Origin: Tsuneonella litorea
GTDB lineage: Bacteria > Pseudomonadota > Alphaproteobacteria > Sphingomonadales > Sphingomonadaceae
NCBI RefSeq assembly: GCF_025154015.1
Contig: NZ_JAOAMV010000004.1
Span: forward strand, 124,001-188,000
Length of the DNA: 64,000 bases
Direction: 5' to 3'
This document shows positions 40,685 to 47,878 of this stretch, in pieces. Position 1 is the stretch's first letter. Each line of letters begins with the position of its first letter. The translations under genes were made by a program, and so were the position numbers. Below the pieces are notes generated by a model, which did not search any database, was not told the DNA's origin, and was given only the letters and a program-made list of their open reading frames with translations.

Positions 40685-42697
40685 CTAAGACATCGCCTCG
40701 GCCCTGAACCATTCGTCGGCCTCGAGATTGGTTTCAGCAATTTCGCGCCGAAGCCGATCCACTGTTTCGTCGTACTCTTCCATCTTGGCGATGAAGGCTT
40801 CCTGCTCTGCTATCGTCGGCAAGGGAATGCGCGCTTTTTCCAGTCGTCCCTTGCTTGAGGTTTGCCCCTTAGCGGCCTTCCGTGCCCCAGGCATCGGAAT
40901 GCGAGGAAGGACGTAATAGAGGAATTTCGGCAATATCCGTCCGTCTTTAGGGATGATCGCCGCGATTGCTTCATTGGTATACATAGGCGCTCCGGTGATC
41001 GCGACCTTGCCAAGCGAAAGCTTGAAACTGAGCAGGACGGTCCCGGCCCCAATCAACTTCACGCTTGAGTTTTCGACGCCGGCGTTAGTGAGGCGCTCTT
41101 CTGTCTCATGAAGGACGGCGCCTTCACATGCCGTCATGTCCCCAATCTTCGCGAAGAGGTGCTCACCACCGTAATAGTCCCGCCTCGAGGTATCGGGCGT
41201 TCCCCCGATAACAATGTCGCACACTCCCTCTTGGCCACCGAGTTGCACCCATTCGGGGTTGCTAAACTGATCTCGAAACTCGTCGATCGTCAGCTTGAAG
41301 CCATGCTCCCGGATCGTGTCGATCCCGACCGAAAATGAGCGGTCGGAGTTGCCACGTTCGGACCAAAGCTGCCTCAGCAGAGGGAGATCGTTTTCCTTAG
41401 CGGCGCGGCGCCCAGTCTTTCTCGTACTCTTCTCGAAACCGTCGTTGATGACATCGAAAAACCAAACCGACTTAGTGGGCTTGCCCTTTTTGAAGATCAG
41501 GAGGCTGGTCGGTTGTCCGGTGTACGGGCGGAAGACATACTCATGGAGGCTCACCACCGCCTCAAGTTCGCAGCTTTCCAGCAGCCGCTTCCGCACGCGC
41601 ACATTCGGCGCGGCCTCGTCGAAAAGGACGCCCTCCGGGACAACAACACCAGCGCGACCGCCGGGCTTCAGCGCATCGATGATAAGTTGCAGGAAGACTG
41701 GGTTGGCGTTGTCCGTCTCGTACCCGTACAGACCAGCGTAATCAGTTTTCTGTGAGAATGGAAAGTTAGCCAAGACAACGTCGTATTCCTCCTTCAGAGG
41801 CTTCGACAGGCTGTCCATCTGAACGATGTTGTTATGACCATCACCGATGATGATCATATTCATCTTTGCTACCTTGGCCGTCGCTGTGATCTCCCGCCCG
41901 AAGATCGTGTCTTCCTTGAGGAAGCGCAGGTTTTCAGGCGTGTTCTTCACCTTGCCCTTAACATGCCGAAAAGCCTGAATAAGGAAGCCGCCCGTCCCGC
42001 AGGTCGGGTCGTAAATGGTTTCCTCGAAGAGCGGGTCCACCAGATCCACCGCTAGCTTTACGATATGCCGCGGAGTAAAATACTCTCCAAGATCGTTGCC
42101 GACTGAAATGGAGTTTTTCAGAAAATACTCGAAGGCATCGCCCTTGATGTCGGATTCGGTGTTCAGCAGGTGAAGCTTCGATAGGCGATCAACGATCTGC
42201 TTAAGCGTCTTCGGCGTTGTGATGGCCAGCTTGGTCTGGAACACGTCGCTGGTATGATTATAGTTGCGGACCAGGCGCGGAAGTACTGTGTCGTTGATGT
42301 AGTCGAGCATCTCCTGAGCGGGTTTGTCCTTGAACGCATCCCAGCAATAGCGCTTCTCGAGGATGCGCTCCTCACCGTTGGCTTCTCGGTCTTCCTCAAT
42401 TTCACTGATTAGCTTGAGGAAGAGCAAGTTGGAAAATTCAGTGAACCGCTCCAACCCCTCTCGCAGGCCCTCTTTGCGCAGAAGATCATTCGCAGCGCCA
42501 AAGGCGTTGATCAGTTCCTGCTTCGTGTGGCGAACGACCTCAGGTGTTCTGATGGTCGAGCCTTGGTCTAAAAAGCGTAGAACGTCGCGCTCAGACAGCA
42601 GCGTCGTAATATCTTCGCCGTCAATCTGGAGTCTACGCCCGTCGCGCAAATCGTGGGCCTCAACGAAGGACCCGTCTGCGACGAACACGAGGTCCAC
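40685..42697 (-). CDS. DNA adenine methylase fused to a specificity domain (readable part of a single-chain R-M gene)
   Basis: From the GTG at 42697 the frame gives 670 residues. Residues about 55-430 are a HsdM-like N6-adenine methylase with motif I DPTCGTGGFL and the catalytic-site variant ANFPFSQ in place of NPPF. Residues about 480-665 are a HsdS-like target recognition domain with one TRD and a terminal coiled segment (AEQEAFIAKMEEYDETVDRL). The same frame extends upstream into a PD-(D/E)xK nuclease domain, but an amber codon separates it from the ATG at 42985. No ATG, GTG or TTG occurs in frame between the amber codon and 42697. Base composition is more AT-rich than the neighbours, suggesting transfer. 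It could be a solitary methylase now. Confidence 0.8.
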   Translation of the reverse strand: MDLVFVADGSFVEAHDLRDGRRLQIDGEDITTLLSERDVLRFLDQGSTIRTPEVVRHTKQELINAFGAANDLLRKEGLREGLERFTEFSNLLFLKLISEIEEDREANGEERILEKRYCWDAFKDKPAQEMLDYINDTVLPRLVRNYNHTSDVFQTKLAITTPKTLKQIVDRLSKLHLLNTESDIKGDAFEYFLKNSISVGNDLGEYFTPRHIVKLAVDLVDPLFEETIYDPTCGTGGFLIQAFRHVKGKVKNTPENLRFLKEDTIFGREITATAKVAKMNMIIIGDGHNNIVQMDSLSKPLKEEYDVVLANFPFSQKTDYAGLYGYETDNANPVFLQLIIDALKPGGRAGVVVPEGVLFDEAAPNVRVRKRLLESCELEAVVSLHEYVFRPYTGQPTSLLIFKKGKPTKSVWFFDVINDGFEKSTRKTGRRAAKENDLPLLRQLWSERGNSDRSFSVGIDTIREHGFKLTIDEFRDQFSNPEWVQLGGQEGVCDIVIGGTPDTSRRDYYGGEHLFAKIGDMTACEGAVLHETEERLTNAGVENSSVKLIGAGTVLLSFKLSLGKVAITGAPMYTNEAIAAIIPKDGRILPKFLYYVLPRIPMPGARKAAKGQTSSKGRLEKARIPLPTIAEQEAFIAKMEEYDETVDRLRREIAETNLEADEWFRAEAMS

Positions 42698-42985
42698 GCC
42701 GAGCGGCGTGGCGTACAGATCAATCGCTTGCTTCAGAGCATCTACGAGGCTTTGACCGGGCCGCTTGGCTTCGATGATCGCAATGGGGTCATCGGTTCCG
42801 CTCTGATAAAGAACGTAGTCGGGATGTGCGCCCTTCAGACCGGCTTTCTGCGCCTTGGTTTTGGGCCGCTCCGTGAAAACGTTGCATTCGGCCGACTGCT
42901 CATCGAAGTCCCAACCGAGGTTCTCCAGCAGCGCGTCTAGGCGCTAGCGGGTTGCGGATTCTAGCGGAGTAGTAAGATCGCCCAT
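42698..42985 (-). pseudogene. Severed N-terminal nuclease domain of the R-M gene (in-frame amber codon)
   Basis: The original start is probably the ATG at 42985: AAAGG lies upstream and a TATAAAT box is at 43018-43012. The frame reads MGDLTTPLESATR and then TAG (42946-42944), then continues RLDALLENLGWDFDEQ. It includes HPDYVLYQ and IAIIEAKRPG, the PD...ExK pattern of HsdR-N-type nucleases, and runs without further stop into the methylase. The whole design (nuclease, methylase, one specificity domain) would be a type IIG/IIB-like enzyme of 766 residues. Confidence 0.75.
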
Positions 42986-43081
42986 GGCCCAACCTTTAGA
43001 TTTGGGCGACTATTTATAGGCATCTTGGGGCGATGAAAACCCCCTTCAAAACTTTCTCTGTCCTACGCGCCCTCAATCCGC

Positions 43082-43165
43082 CTAGCTGGCGATATGCGCT
43101 GCCCCACATTCCCTGTGCTCCCTCAACACGTGCAGGTTGTCGCCGAAATAAAGCGCGTTGGTCAT
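43082..43165 (-). pseudogene. N-terminal remnant of a site-specific DNA methyltransferase
   Basis: The minus strand reads MTNALYFGDNLHVLREH, then a few unrelated residues and a stop at 43084-43082. This is the usual opening of beta-type DNA methyltransferases, which normally continue to the catalytic DPPF/DPPY motif; that part is missing. A deletion or insertion seems to have removed the rest. The remainder of 42986-43402 shows no other gene. Confidence 0.5.
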
Positions 43166-43402
43166 CGCGTCCCCCTCGCCGCCGTTCTAACGAACCGGAT
43201 TCGGCTCGCAACCAAATGATTTTCCTACACGCCTCAAATCTGCAACCTACCCGCGGGCCATGAGAGTCCTTTGTTTACGCCCTCAAACGCCGGGCGCAGC
43301 GCCTCCGCGCTGCTTGGCTTTCGGCCTAACCGGCCGGCGCGCGTTGGCGCTTGCGGGGTGCTGGTCGCACCCCGATCCACCGTCCGCCAGCGATGTCGCT
43401 CT

Positions 43403-44062
43403 ATGACCCAACCCACCCGCGCCACGCCGCGCCAAGCGACTTCCGCCGTCGCCTATGCCCCCGCGCCCGAGCCGGACGAGGACGATCCGCTGCTCGGCTT
43501 TGCGCCGTTTCTCCACCCCGCCCCGCGCCGCAACTCGATCACGCCCGCGCTGCAGCGGCGGTTCGTCGCCACGCTCGCGGCGACGGGGATCGTCTCCCAG
43601 GCCGCGCGGTCGATCGGCAAGTCGATGGAGGCGCTCTACAAGCTGCGGCACCGGCCCGGCGCGGAAGGGTTCGCGGCCGCGTGGGACGCGGCGCTGGAAC
43701 GCGGGGTGCAGCGGCTGGAGGACTGCGCGCTCGAACGCGCATTGAAGGGCACCTCCACCCCCATCGTCTCGGGCGGGGAAATCCTCGGCTGGTGGGACAA
43801 GCCCGACAACGCGCTGCTGCGCTTTCTCATGCAATACCGGATGCCGGCGCGCTACGGCGTGCAGCAGATCCGGCCCGGCCACCCGGTCTACGAAGGCATC
43901 AAGGCCGAGGTCCTGGCCGAGGACGCCGCGGCGCGCGCCTATGACGAGGACGCGGTGATCGATTCGCTCTGCGCCAAGCTCGAACTGATGGCCGAGCGCC
44001 AGCGCATCGCGAAGGCGGAAGGCTGGCTGGGCGACGACGGATCGCCGGGCGCGGACTACTGA
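43403..44062 (+). CDS. Helix-turn-helix protein, terminase-small-subunit-like N domain
   Basis: A 219-residue protein. Residues about 45-95 form a helix-turn-helix (RRFVATLAATGIVSQAARSI, then GKSMEALYKLRHRPGAEGFA) like those in small terminase subunits and in chromosomal proteins of sphingomonads. The remainder is helical, with WWDKPDNALLRFLMQYRMP and a C-terminal segment LCAKLELMAERQRIAKAEGW. No phage genes are nearby, so a chromosomal DNA-binding role is more likely. The ATG at 43403 is preferred to an earlier frame start at 43271 because the upstream residues are not protein-like. Confidence 0.65.
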   Translation: MTQPTRATPRQATSAVAYAPAPEPDEDDPLLGFAPFLHPAPRRNSITPALQRRFVATLAATGIVSQAARSIGKSMEALYKLRHRPGAEGFAAAWDAALERGVQRLEDCALERALKGTSTPIVSGGEILGWWDKPDNALLRFLMQYRMPARYGVQQIRPGHPVYEGIKAEVLAEDAAARAYDEDAVIDSLCAKLELMAERQRIAKAEGWLGDDGSPGADY

Positions 44063-44296
44063 GGAGGCGCGCGATTAGGCGTTTTCCACAAGTCGTGGTA
44101 GTGGCGCGCTCGCTGACGTCGAATTTTGCGACGGACTTCGGCTTTTGACGATGTGCTTACCGTCCCTTCCGCCCTTGCGGGCAGGGTTCCCGGCGCTACC
44201 CAGACGACGACTTCCTTTCACGAGACGACCCGACGCACGGCTTCGCGGGCATTTCCGCCCCGGGGCACACCCAAGCGTTTCTCGAAAGGAAACATC

Positions 44297-44509
44297 ATGA
44301 GCAAGACCGGAACCGTGAAGTTCTTCAACCTCGACAAGGGCTATGGCTTCATCCAGCCCGACGACGGCACCCCCGACAGCTTCGTCCACATCACCGCCGT
44401 CCAGGCCGCGGGGATGAACACGCTGAACAAGGAACAGCGCCTCAACTACGAGGTCGAGACCGGCCGCAACGGGAAGGCCAGCGCGGTCAACCTGTCGGCC
44501 GCCGACTGA
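44297..44509 (+). CDS. cspA: Cold-shock domain protein
   Basis: A 70-residue single cold-shock domain that binds single-stranded nucleic acid. RNP1 is KGYGFIQP and RNP2 is SFVHITAV. The start has GAAAGGA upstream. The 234-base gap before it (44063-44296) has no gene and could contain a long leader, as usual for cold-shock genes; no specific thermosensor fold was established. Confidence 0.95.
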   Translation: MSKTGTVKFFNLDKGYGFIQPDDGTPDSFVHITAVQAAGMNTLNKEQRLNYEVETGRNGKASAVNLSAAD

Positions 44510-44613
44510 GCGGACGCCCGCAACCGTCTCTCCCGCGCGCAGCATCCTTGCCGCGCGCGGGAGCGGCACTTCCCGCCCCTGCCCCCGCCCCCCGCGCCGA
44601 GAGAGACCCGCCG

Positions 44614-44838
44614 ATGAGCCAGACCTTCGAATTCTACGATGCCCGCGCCAACGAGGCCGCGGCCGACGCCGAAGCGGCGACGCTCGACAACGTGCGGGAG
44701 CGCAACCTGCGCGCGGAAAAGACCTGGCGCGCGCTCGCCAACCAGGCGCGCAAGGTCATGGTCGACCGGCAGAAGACCGAGGCCGAGAAGGCCGCCCGCC
44801 GCGCCGAAGAGGCCGAGGCCGCCGCGGCCGCCGACTGA
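44614..44838 (+). CDS. Small charged coiled-coil protein, hypothetical
   Basis: A 74-residue protein starting MSQTFEFYDARANEAAADAE with heptad-like Ala/Glu/Arg repeats to the end (AEEAEAAAAAD). A continuous coiled coil is expected. The reading frame keeps strong third-position GC like its neighbours. Its role is unknown; it lies between the cold-shock and acetyltransferase genes on the same strand. Confidence 0.6.
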   Translation: MSQTFEFYDARANEAAADAEAATLDNVRERNLRAEKTWRALANQARKVMVDRQKTEAEKAARRAEEAEAAAAAD

Positions 44839-44913
44839 CGCGGCGCATTTCCCGGCGCGCACCGCCGTGCTAGTCCGGCCGCTCGCCCCCGGGTCGCGGC
44901 CGGAGACACTTTG

Positions 44914-45534
44914 ATGAGCGAGCGCGCCGCTGCCTCGGCACGCCCCGACGAGCGGCAGATCCACACCCGGCTCGAGGACGGCACCCGCGTGTGCATCCGC
45001 ACCATCCGGCCCGACGACGAGGCGCGGATGCGCGAAGGCATCGCGCGGATGAGCGACCGCTCGCGCTATATGCGCTTCTTCACCGGGGTGCGCGTGCCCC
45101 CGCCGCACGTGATCGACAAGCTGCTGGGGGCCGATGGCGACCAGCACATCGCCTGGGGCGCCATCGCCAGCGACCTGCCGGGCGAACCCGCGATCGGCGC
45201 GGTCCACGCGATCGCGGAGGACGGCGAACCGGACCGGGCCGAGTTCTCGGTCGCGGTGATCGACGACTTTCACGACCGCGGCCTCGGCCGGCTGCTCACC
45301 GCGACGATCCTGCTCGACGCGGCGGAGGCGGGCTACGCGGCGTTCCAGGCGTGGACGCTGGCGGAAAACACCCGCGCGATCGGCTTCGTCAAGGCGCTGG
45401 GCGCCGAACTGGTCGGGCGCGAGGACAACGCCCTCGAATACCACTTGCCGGTTCCCGGCGCGATCGAGGCGCTGCGCGCCGAATGCGACCCGCCGGGCCT
45501 TGCCGACGTATTCCGCGCCTTCAGGGCGCCGTGA
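44914..45534 (+). CDS. GNAT-family N-acetyltransferase
   Basis: A 206-residue enzyme likely to transfer an acetyl group from acetyl-CoA. It starts with the RTIRPDDEARMREGIARMSD block seen in acetyltransferases related to the Pat C-terminal domain. The CoA-binding loop is HDRGLGRLL, followed by AENTRAIGFVKALG. The acceptor is unknown. Its 3' end overlaps the convergent LysR gene by 14 bases. Confidence 0.85.
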   Translation: MSERAAASARPDERQIHTRLEDGTRVCIRTIRPDDEARMREGIARMSDRSRYMRFFTGVRVPPPHVIDKLLGADGDQHIAWGAIASDLPGEPAIGAVHAIAEDGEPDRAEFSVAVIDDFHDRGLGRLLTATILLDAAEAGYAAFQAWTLAENTRAIGFVKALGAELVGREDNALEYHLPVPGAIEALRAECDPPGLADVFRAFRAP

Positions 45535-46312
45535 GGAAGGCGACCAGCGCCTTCACCTTCTTCTGCCGCCACTGCGGCAGCGGGGCGACCAACCAGTAGG
45601 CGCGGCGCCCCTCGTCCGGCCCCTCGAGCACCTCGAGCCGGCCGGCCTCGATCGCCTCTTCCACCAGCAGGTAGGGCATCACCGCCTTGCCGAGCCCGGC
45701 GACCGCGCTCGACAGCGCCTGGCCGGGATTGGCGACCTGGACCATCGCCTCGGCCCCGTCGGGCAGCGGGGCACCGGGCCACTGGATCCACTGGTCGGCA
45801 GCGCCGGGCGCGGCGACCACGACGCGGCGCGCGGGCGCCAGCTCGACCCCTTCGAGGTCGCCCGGGCCGTCGACCAGCCGGATCGCCACGTCGAGGTTGG
45901 TCTCGGTGAAGTCGGCGTTCTCGTCGGCGATGAGGTTGAACCGCACGCCGGGGTGCCCCTCGACGAACTTCGCCAGCCGGTGGCTGAGCCACTGGGCGTA
46001 GAACTCGCGCGGGGCGGCGATGGTGTAGCGGTCGCTCGCCTGGCCCGCCTGCATCGCCTGGACCGATTCCTCGAACTTGAGGAAGCCTTCGCGCAGCGCA
46101 TCGAGCCCGGCGAGCGCCTCGTCGGTCAGCTCGAGCCCCTTGCTCGTACGGCGGAACAGCACGGTGCCGAGGTGATCTTCGAGCGCGCGGATCTGCTGGC
46201 CGACCGCGGCGGGCGTCACCGCCAGCTCGTCCGCCGCGCGGGTGAAGCTGAGGTGCCGCGCCGCGGCATCGAACACGCGCAGGGCGTTCAGGGGCAGGTG
46301 AGTGCGCTTCAT
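45521..46312 (-). CDS. LysR-family transcriptional regulator (GcvA-like)
   Basis: A 263-residue regulator. The winged helix-turn-helix (residues about 5-65) reads LNALRVFDAAARHLSFTRAA, then DELAVTPAAVGQQIRALEDH and LFRRTSKG. The effector domain is shorter than the roughly 300 residues usual for LysR proteins. The QIRALE helix and N terminus resemble GcvA/AmpR-type members. Three tandem repeats with mini-ORFs end seven bases before its ATG, so its own expression may be under leader control. Targets are unknown; the divergent Amj-like gene is a candidate. Confidence 0.88.
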   Translation of the reverse strand: MKRTHLPLNALRVFDAAARHLSFTRAADELAVTPAAVGQQIRALEDHLGTVLFRRTSKGLELTDEALAGLDALREGFLKFEESVQAMQAGQASDRYTIAAPREFYAQWLSHRLAKFVEGHPGVRFNLIADENADFTETNLDVAIRLVDGPGDLEGVELAPARRVVVAAPGAADQWIQWPGAPLPDGAEAMVQVANPGQALSSAVAGLGKAVMPYLLVEEAIEAGRLEVLEGPDEGRRAYWLVAPLPQWRQKKVKALVAFLTAP

Positions 46313-46314
46313 CG

Positions 46315-46465
46315 CGCGCTCAAGTAGCGAAGCGGTAGCGCATTAGGAAGTCCCCGCGCTCAAGTAGCGAAGCGGTAGCGCATCAGGAAGTCCCCCGCGC
46401 TCAAGTGGCGAAGCGGTAGCGCATCAGGCAGTCCCCCGCTTTCAAAGAACGAAGCGGTCGTGTCC
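46315..46465. repeat. Tandem 40/41-bp repeats carrying identical mini-ORFs before the LysR gene
   Basis: Copies at 46315-46354, 46355-46395 and 46396-46436 are nearly identical; a decayed fourth covers 46437-46465. On the minus strand each of the three contains an 8-codon frame, MRYRFAT plus TGA, at 46424-46401, 46383-46360 and 46343-46320. Copy 3 differs inside the frame only by GCC for GCT, which is synonymous. GGGGA precedes the ATG of copies 1 and 2 at a suitable distance, and the last stop is seven bases before the LysR ATG. Confidence 0.85.
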
Positions 46466-46561
46466 GGGAATATCCCGCCAAGGAGCCTTGGCGCGGCCCC
46501 GGGGCGGCATTACCGCGCGAGGGACAGGCGGTCGTCCCCGACCGCAGCCGGGACACGCTTC

Positions 46562-47365
46562 ATGGACGCTCAGCTCGCCGCCATCCTGATCCTTACCGTG
46601 ATCATCAACCTCATCGGGACGCTCGCCTACGCGGCGCGGATCGCCGGCGTGCGCACCCGGCGGATCGCGATGAGCTTTGCTCTGTTCAACGCGCTCGTGC
46701 TCGTCTCCCGGCTGTCGAACGGCTTTCTCGGCCCGCTGATCGCCAACCGCGTCGAACAGGCGCTCGCGGGCGGCGGGGGCGAGGGCCTGCTCGGCGACTT
46801 CCGCCTGTTCATGCTCGCCGCCACCGTCGGCGTGGTGGTCGGCATCGCGCTGGTGCCGAGCACGCAGCGGCTGTTCGCGCGGGTGATCGGCGGGATGCAG
46901 AAAAAGAAGTCGCTGGCCGAACTGGCGCTGCGCAGCGTGACCCCGGCGGGCCTCAGGACGCTGCGCGAGGCGGTGACGATTCCTTCTGTCGCGTCGCTGC
47001 GCTCGTACACCCGGCCGGCCGAGGTGAGCTGGGGCATCCTTTTCGCCAACTGCCTCGCGCAGGCGATCCTCGTCGTGGGCGTGCTGGCCTCGATCTACGC
47101 CGGGTACCTCGTGCCCGAATACCGCGTGACCGCCTCGCAGTTGTCGGCGTTGATCAACGGGTTCGCCACGATCCTGCTGTTCCTGGTGATCGACCCCCAG
47201 CTCTCGGTGCTGACCGACGACGTGGTCGACGGGCAGGTCAGCGAACCGGCGTTCCGCCGCGCGATCCTGTGGATCTCGGGCAGCCGGCTGGCCGGCACGC
47301 TGCTGGCGCAGGCGCTGTTCGTTCCTGCGGCCATCGCGATCGCGTGGGCGGCCGACCTGATCTAG
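46562..47365 (+). CDS. amj: Amj-like lipid II flippase (DUF2837 family)
   Basis: A 267-residue membrane protein with about six hydrophobic segments. It begins DAQLAAILILTVIINLIGTL and continues YAARIAGVRTRRIAMSFALF and NALVLVSRLSNGFLGPLIA. I recognise this as the Amj (DUF2837) family, proposed as an alternative to MurJ for moving lipid II across the membrane in Bacillus. The start at 46562 is chosen as the first before the membrane helix; earlier in-frame residues are Arg/Pro-rich and unlikely. The identification rests on memory of the family pattern. Confidence 0.7.
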   Translation: MDAQLAAILILTVIINLIGTLAYAARIAGVRTRRIAMSFALFNALVLVSRLSNGFLGPLIANRVEQALAGGGGEGLLGDFRLFMLAATVGVVVGIALVPSTQRLFARVIGGMQKKKSLAELALRSVTPAGLRTLREAVTIPSVASLRSYTRPAEVSWGILFANCLAQAILVVGVLASIYAGYLVPEYRVTASQLSALINGFATILLFLVIDPQLSVLTDDVVDGQVSEPAFRRAILWISGSRLAGTLLAQALFVPAAIAIAWAADLI

Positions 47366-47425
47366 CCGTTGCGGATATTACGGAAGCTGACGCATCAAGC
47401 GGCAGCGCGGGGTCATGCGAGACGA

Positions 47426-47839
47426 TTATGCCTCTGCCGGCGCGGCGAGCGGGAAGAAGGGGATGCGGACCTCGAGCGGTTCGCCGCCGCGGGACTTTAA
47501 GCCCGACAGCCGGTGGAAGGTGTAGAACCCCTCCATCGTCCCGTGCGGGGTCGCCAGCGGGCAGCCGGAAACGTAATCGTGGCTCTGCCCCGGTTCGAGC
47601 ACCGGCTGTTCGCCCACCACGCCCTCGCCGTCGACCACGCTGACCATCCCGCGCCCGTCGGTGATCCGCCAGTGGCGGCTGACAAGCTGCACCCGCTCGT
47701 GCGATCCGTTCTCGATGCGGATGTGATAGACCCAGAACCACTTGCCGTCCTGCGGGCGCGACTGTTCGGGCAGGAAATTGACCGCCACCCGCACGGTGAT
47801 GCCCTCGGTAATCGCGGCGTGCTGGAAAAGCTGCTTCAT
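47426..47839 (-). CDS. apaG: ApaG (Co2+/Mg2+ efflux-associated) protein
   Basis: A 137-residue protein with a fibronectin-like beta fold. It includes KWFWVYHIRIENGSHERVQL, LVSRHWRITDGRG and GCPLATPHGTMEGFYTF, which are diagnostic of ApaG. The family is linked to diadenosine tetraphosphate and Co/Mg phenotypes but its biochemistry is unclear. Two ATGs (47842 and 47839) are adjacent, and the Shine-Dalgarno site is weak. Confidence 0.93.
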   Translation of the reverse strand: MKQLFQHAAITEGITVRVAVNFLPEQSRPQDGKWFWVYHIRIENGSHERVQLVSRHWRITDGRGMVSVVDGEGVVGEQPVLEPGQSHDYVSGCPLATPHGTMEGFYTFHRLSGLKSRGGEPLEVRIPFFPLAAPAEA

Positions 47840-47878
47840 CATCTGCAAAGGTAGCAAGTGCGCGGGGCGGCGCAAGGG

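Noticed and set aside
40152-43402. Integrative island with attachment sites
   Set aside because: No tRNA gene, integrase or flanking direct repeat was seen; only gene content and composition suggest transfer.
43403-44062. Prophage, suggested by a terminase-small-subunit-like helix-turn-helix
   Set aside because: There is no large terminase, portal, capsid or integrase gene within the window.
46315-46465. Tandem repeats considered as a CRISPR array
   Set aside because: The units are head-to-tail copies of 40/41 bp with no unique spacers and no cas genes.
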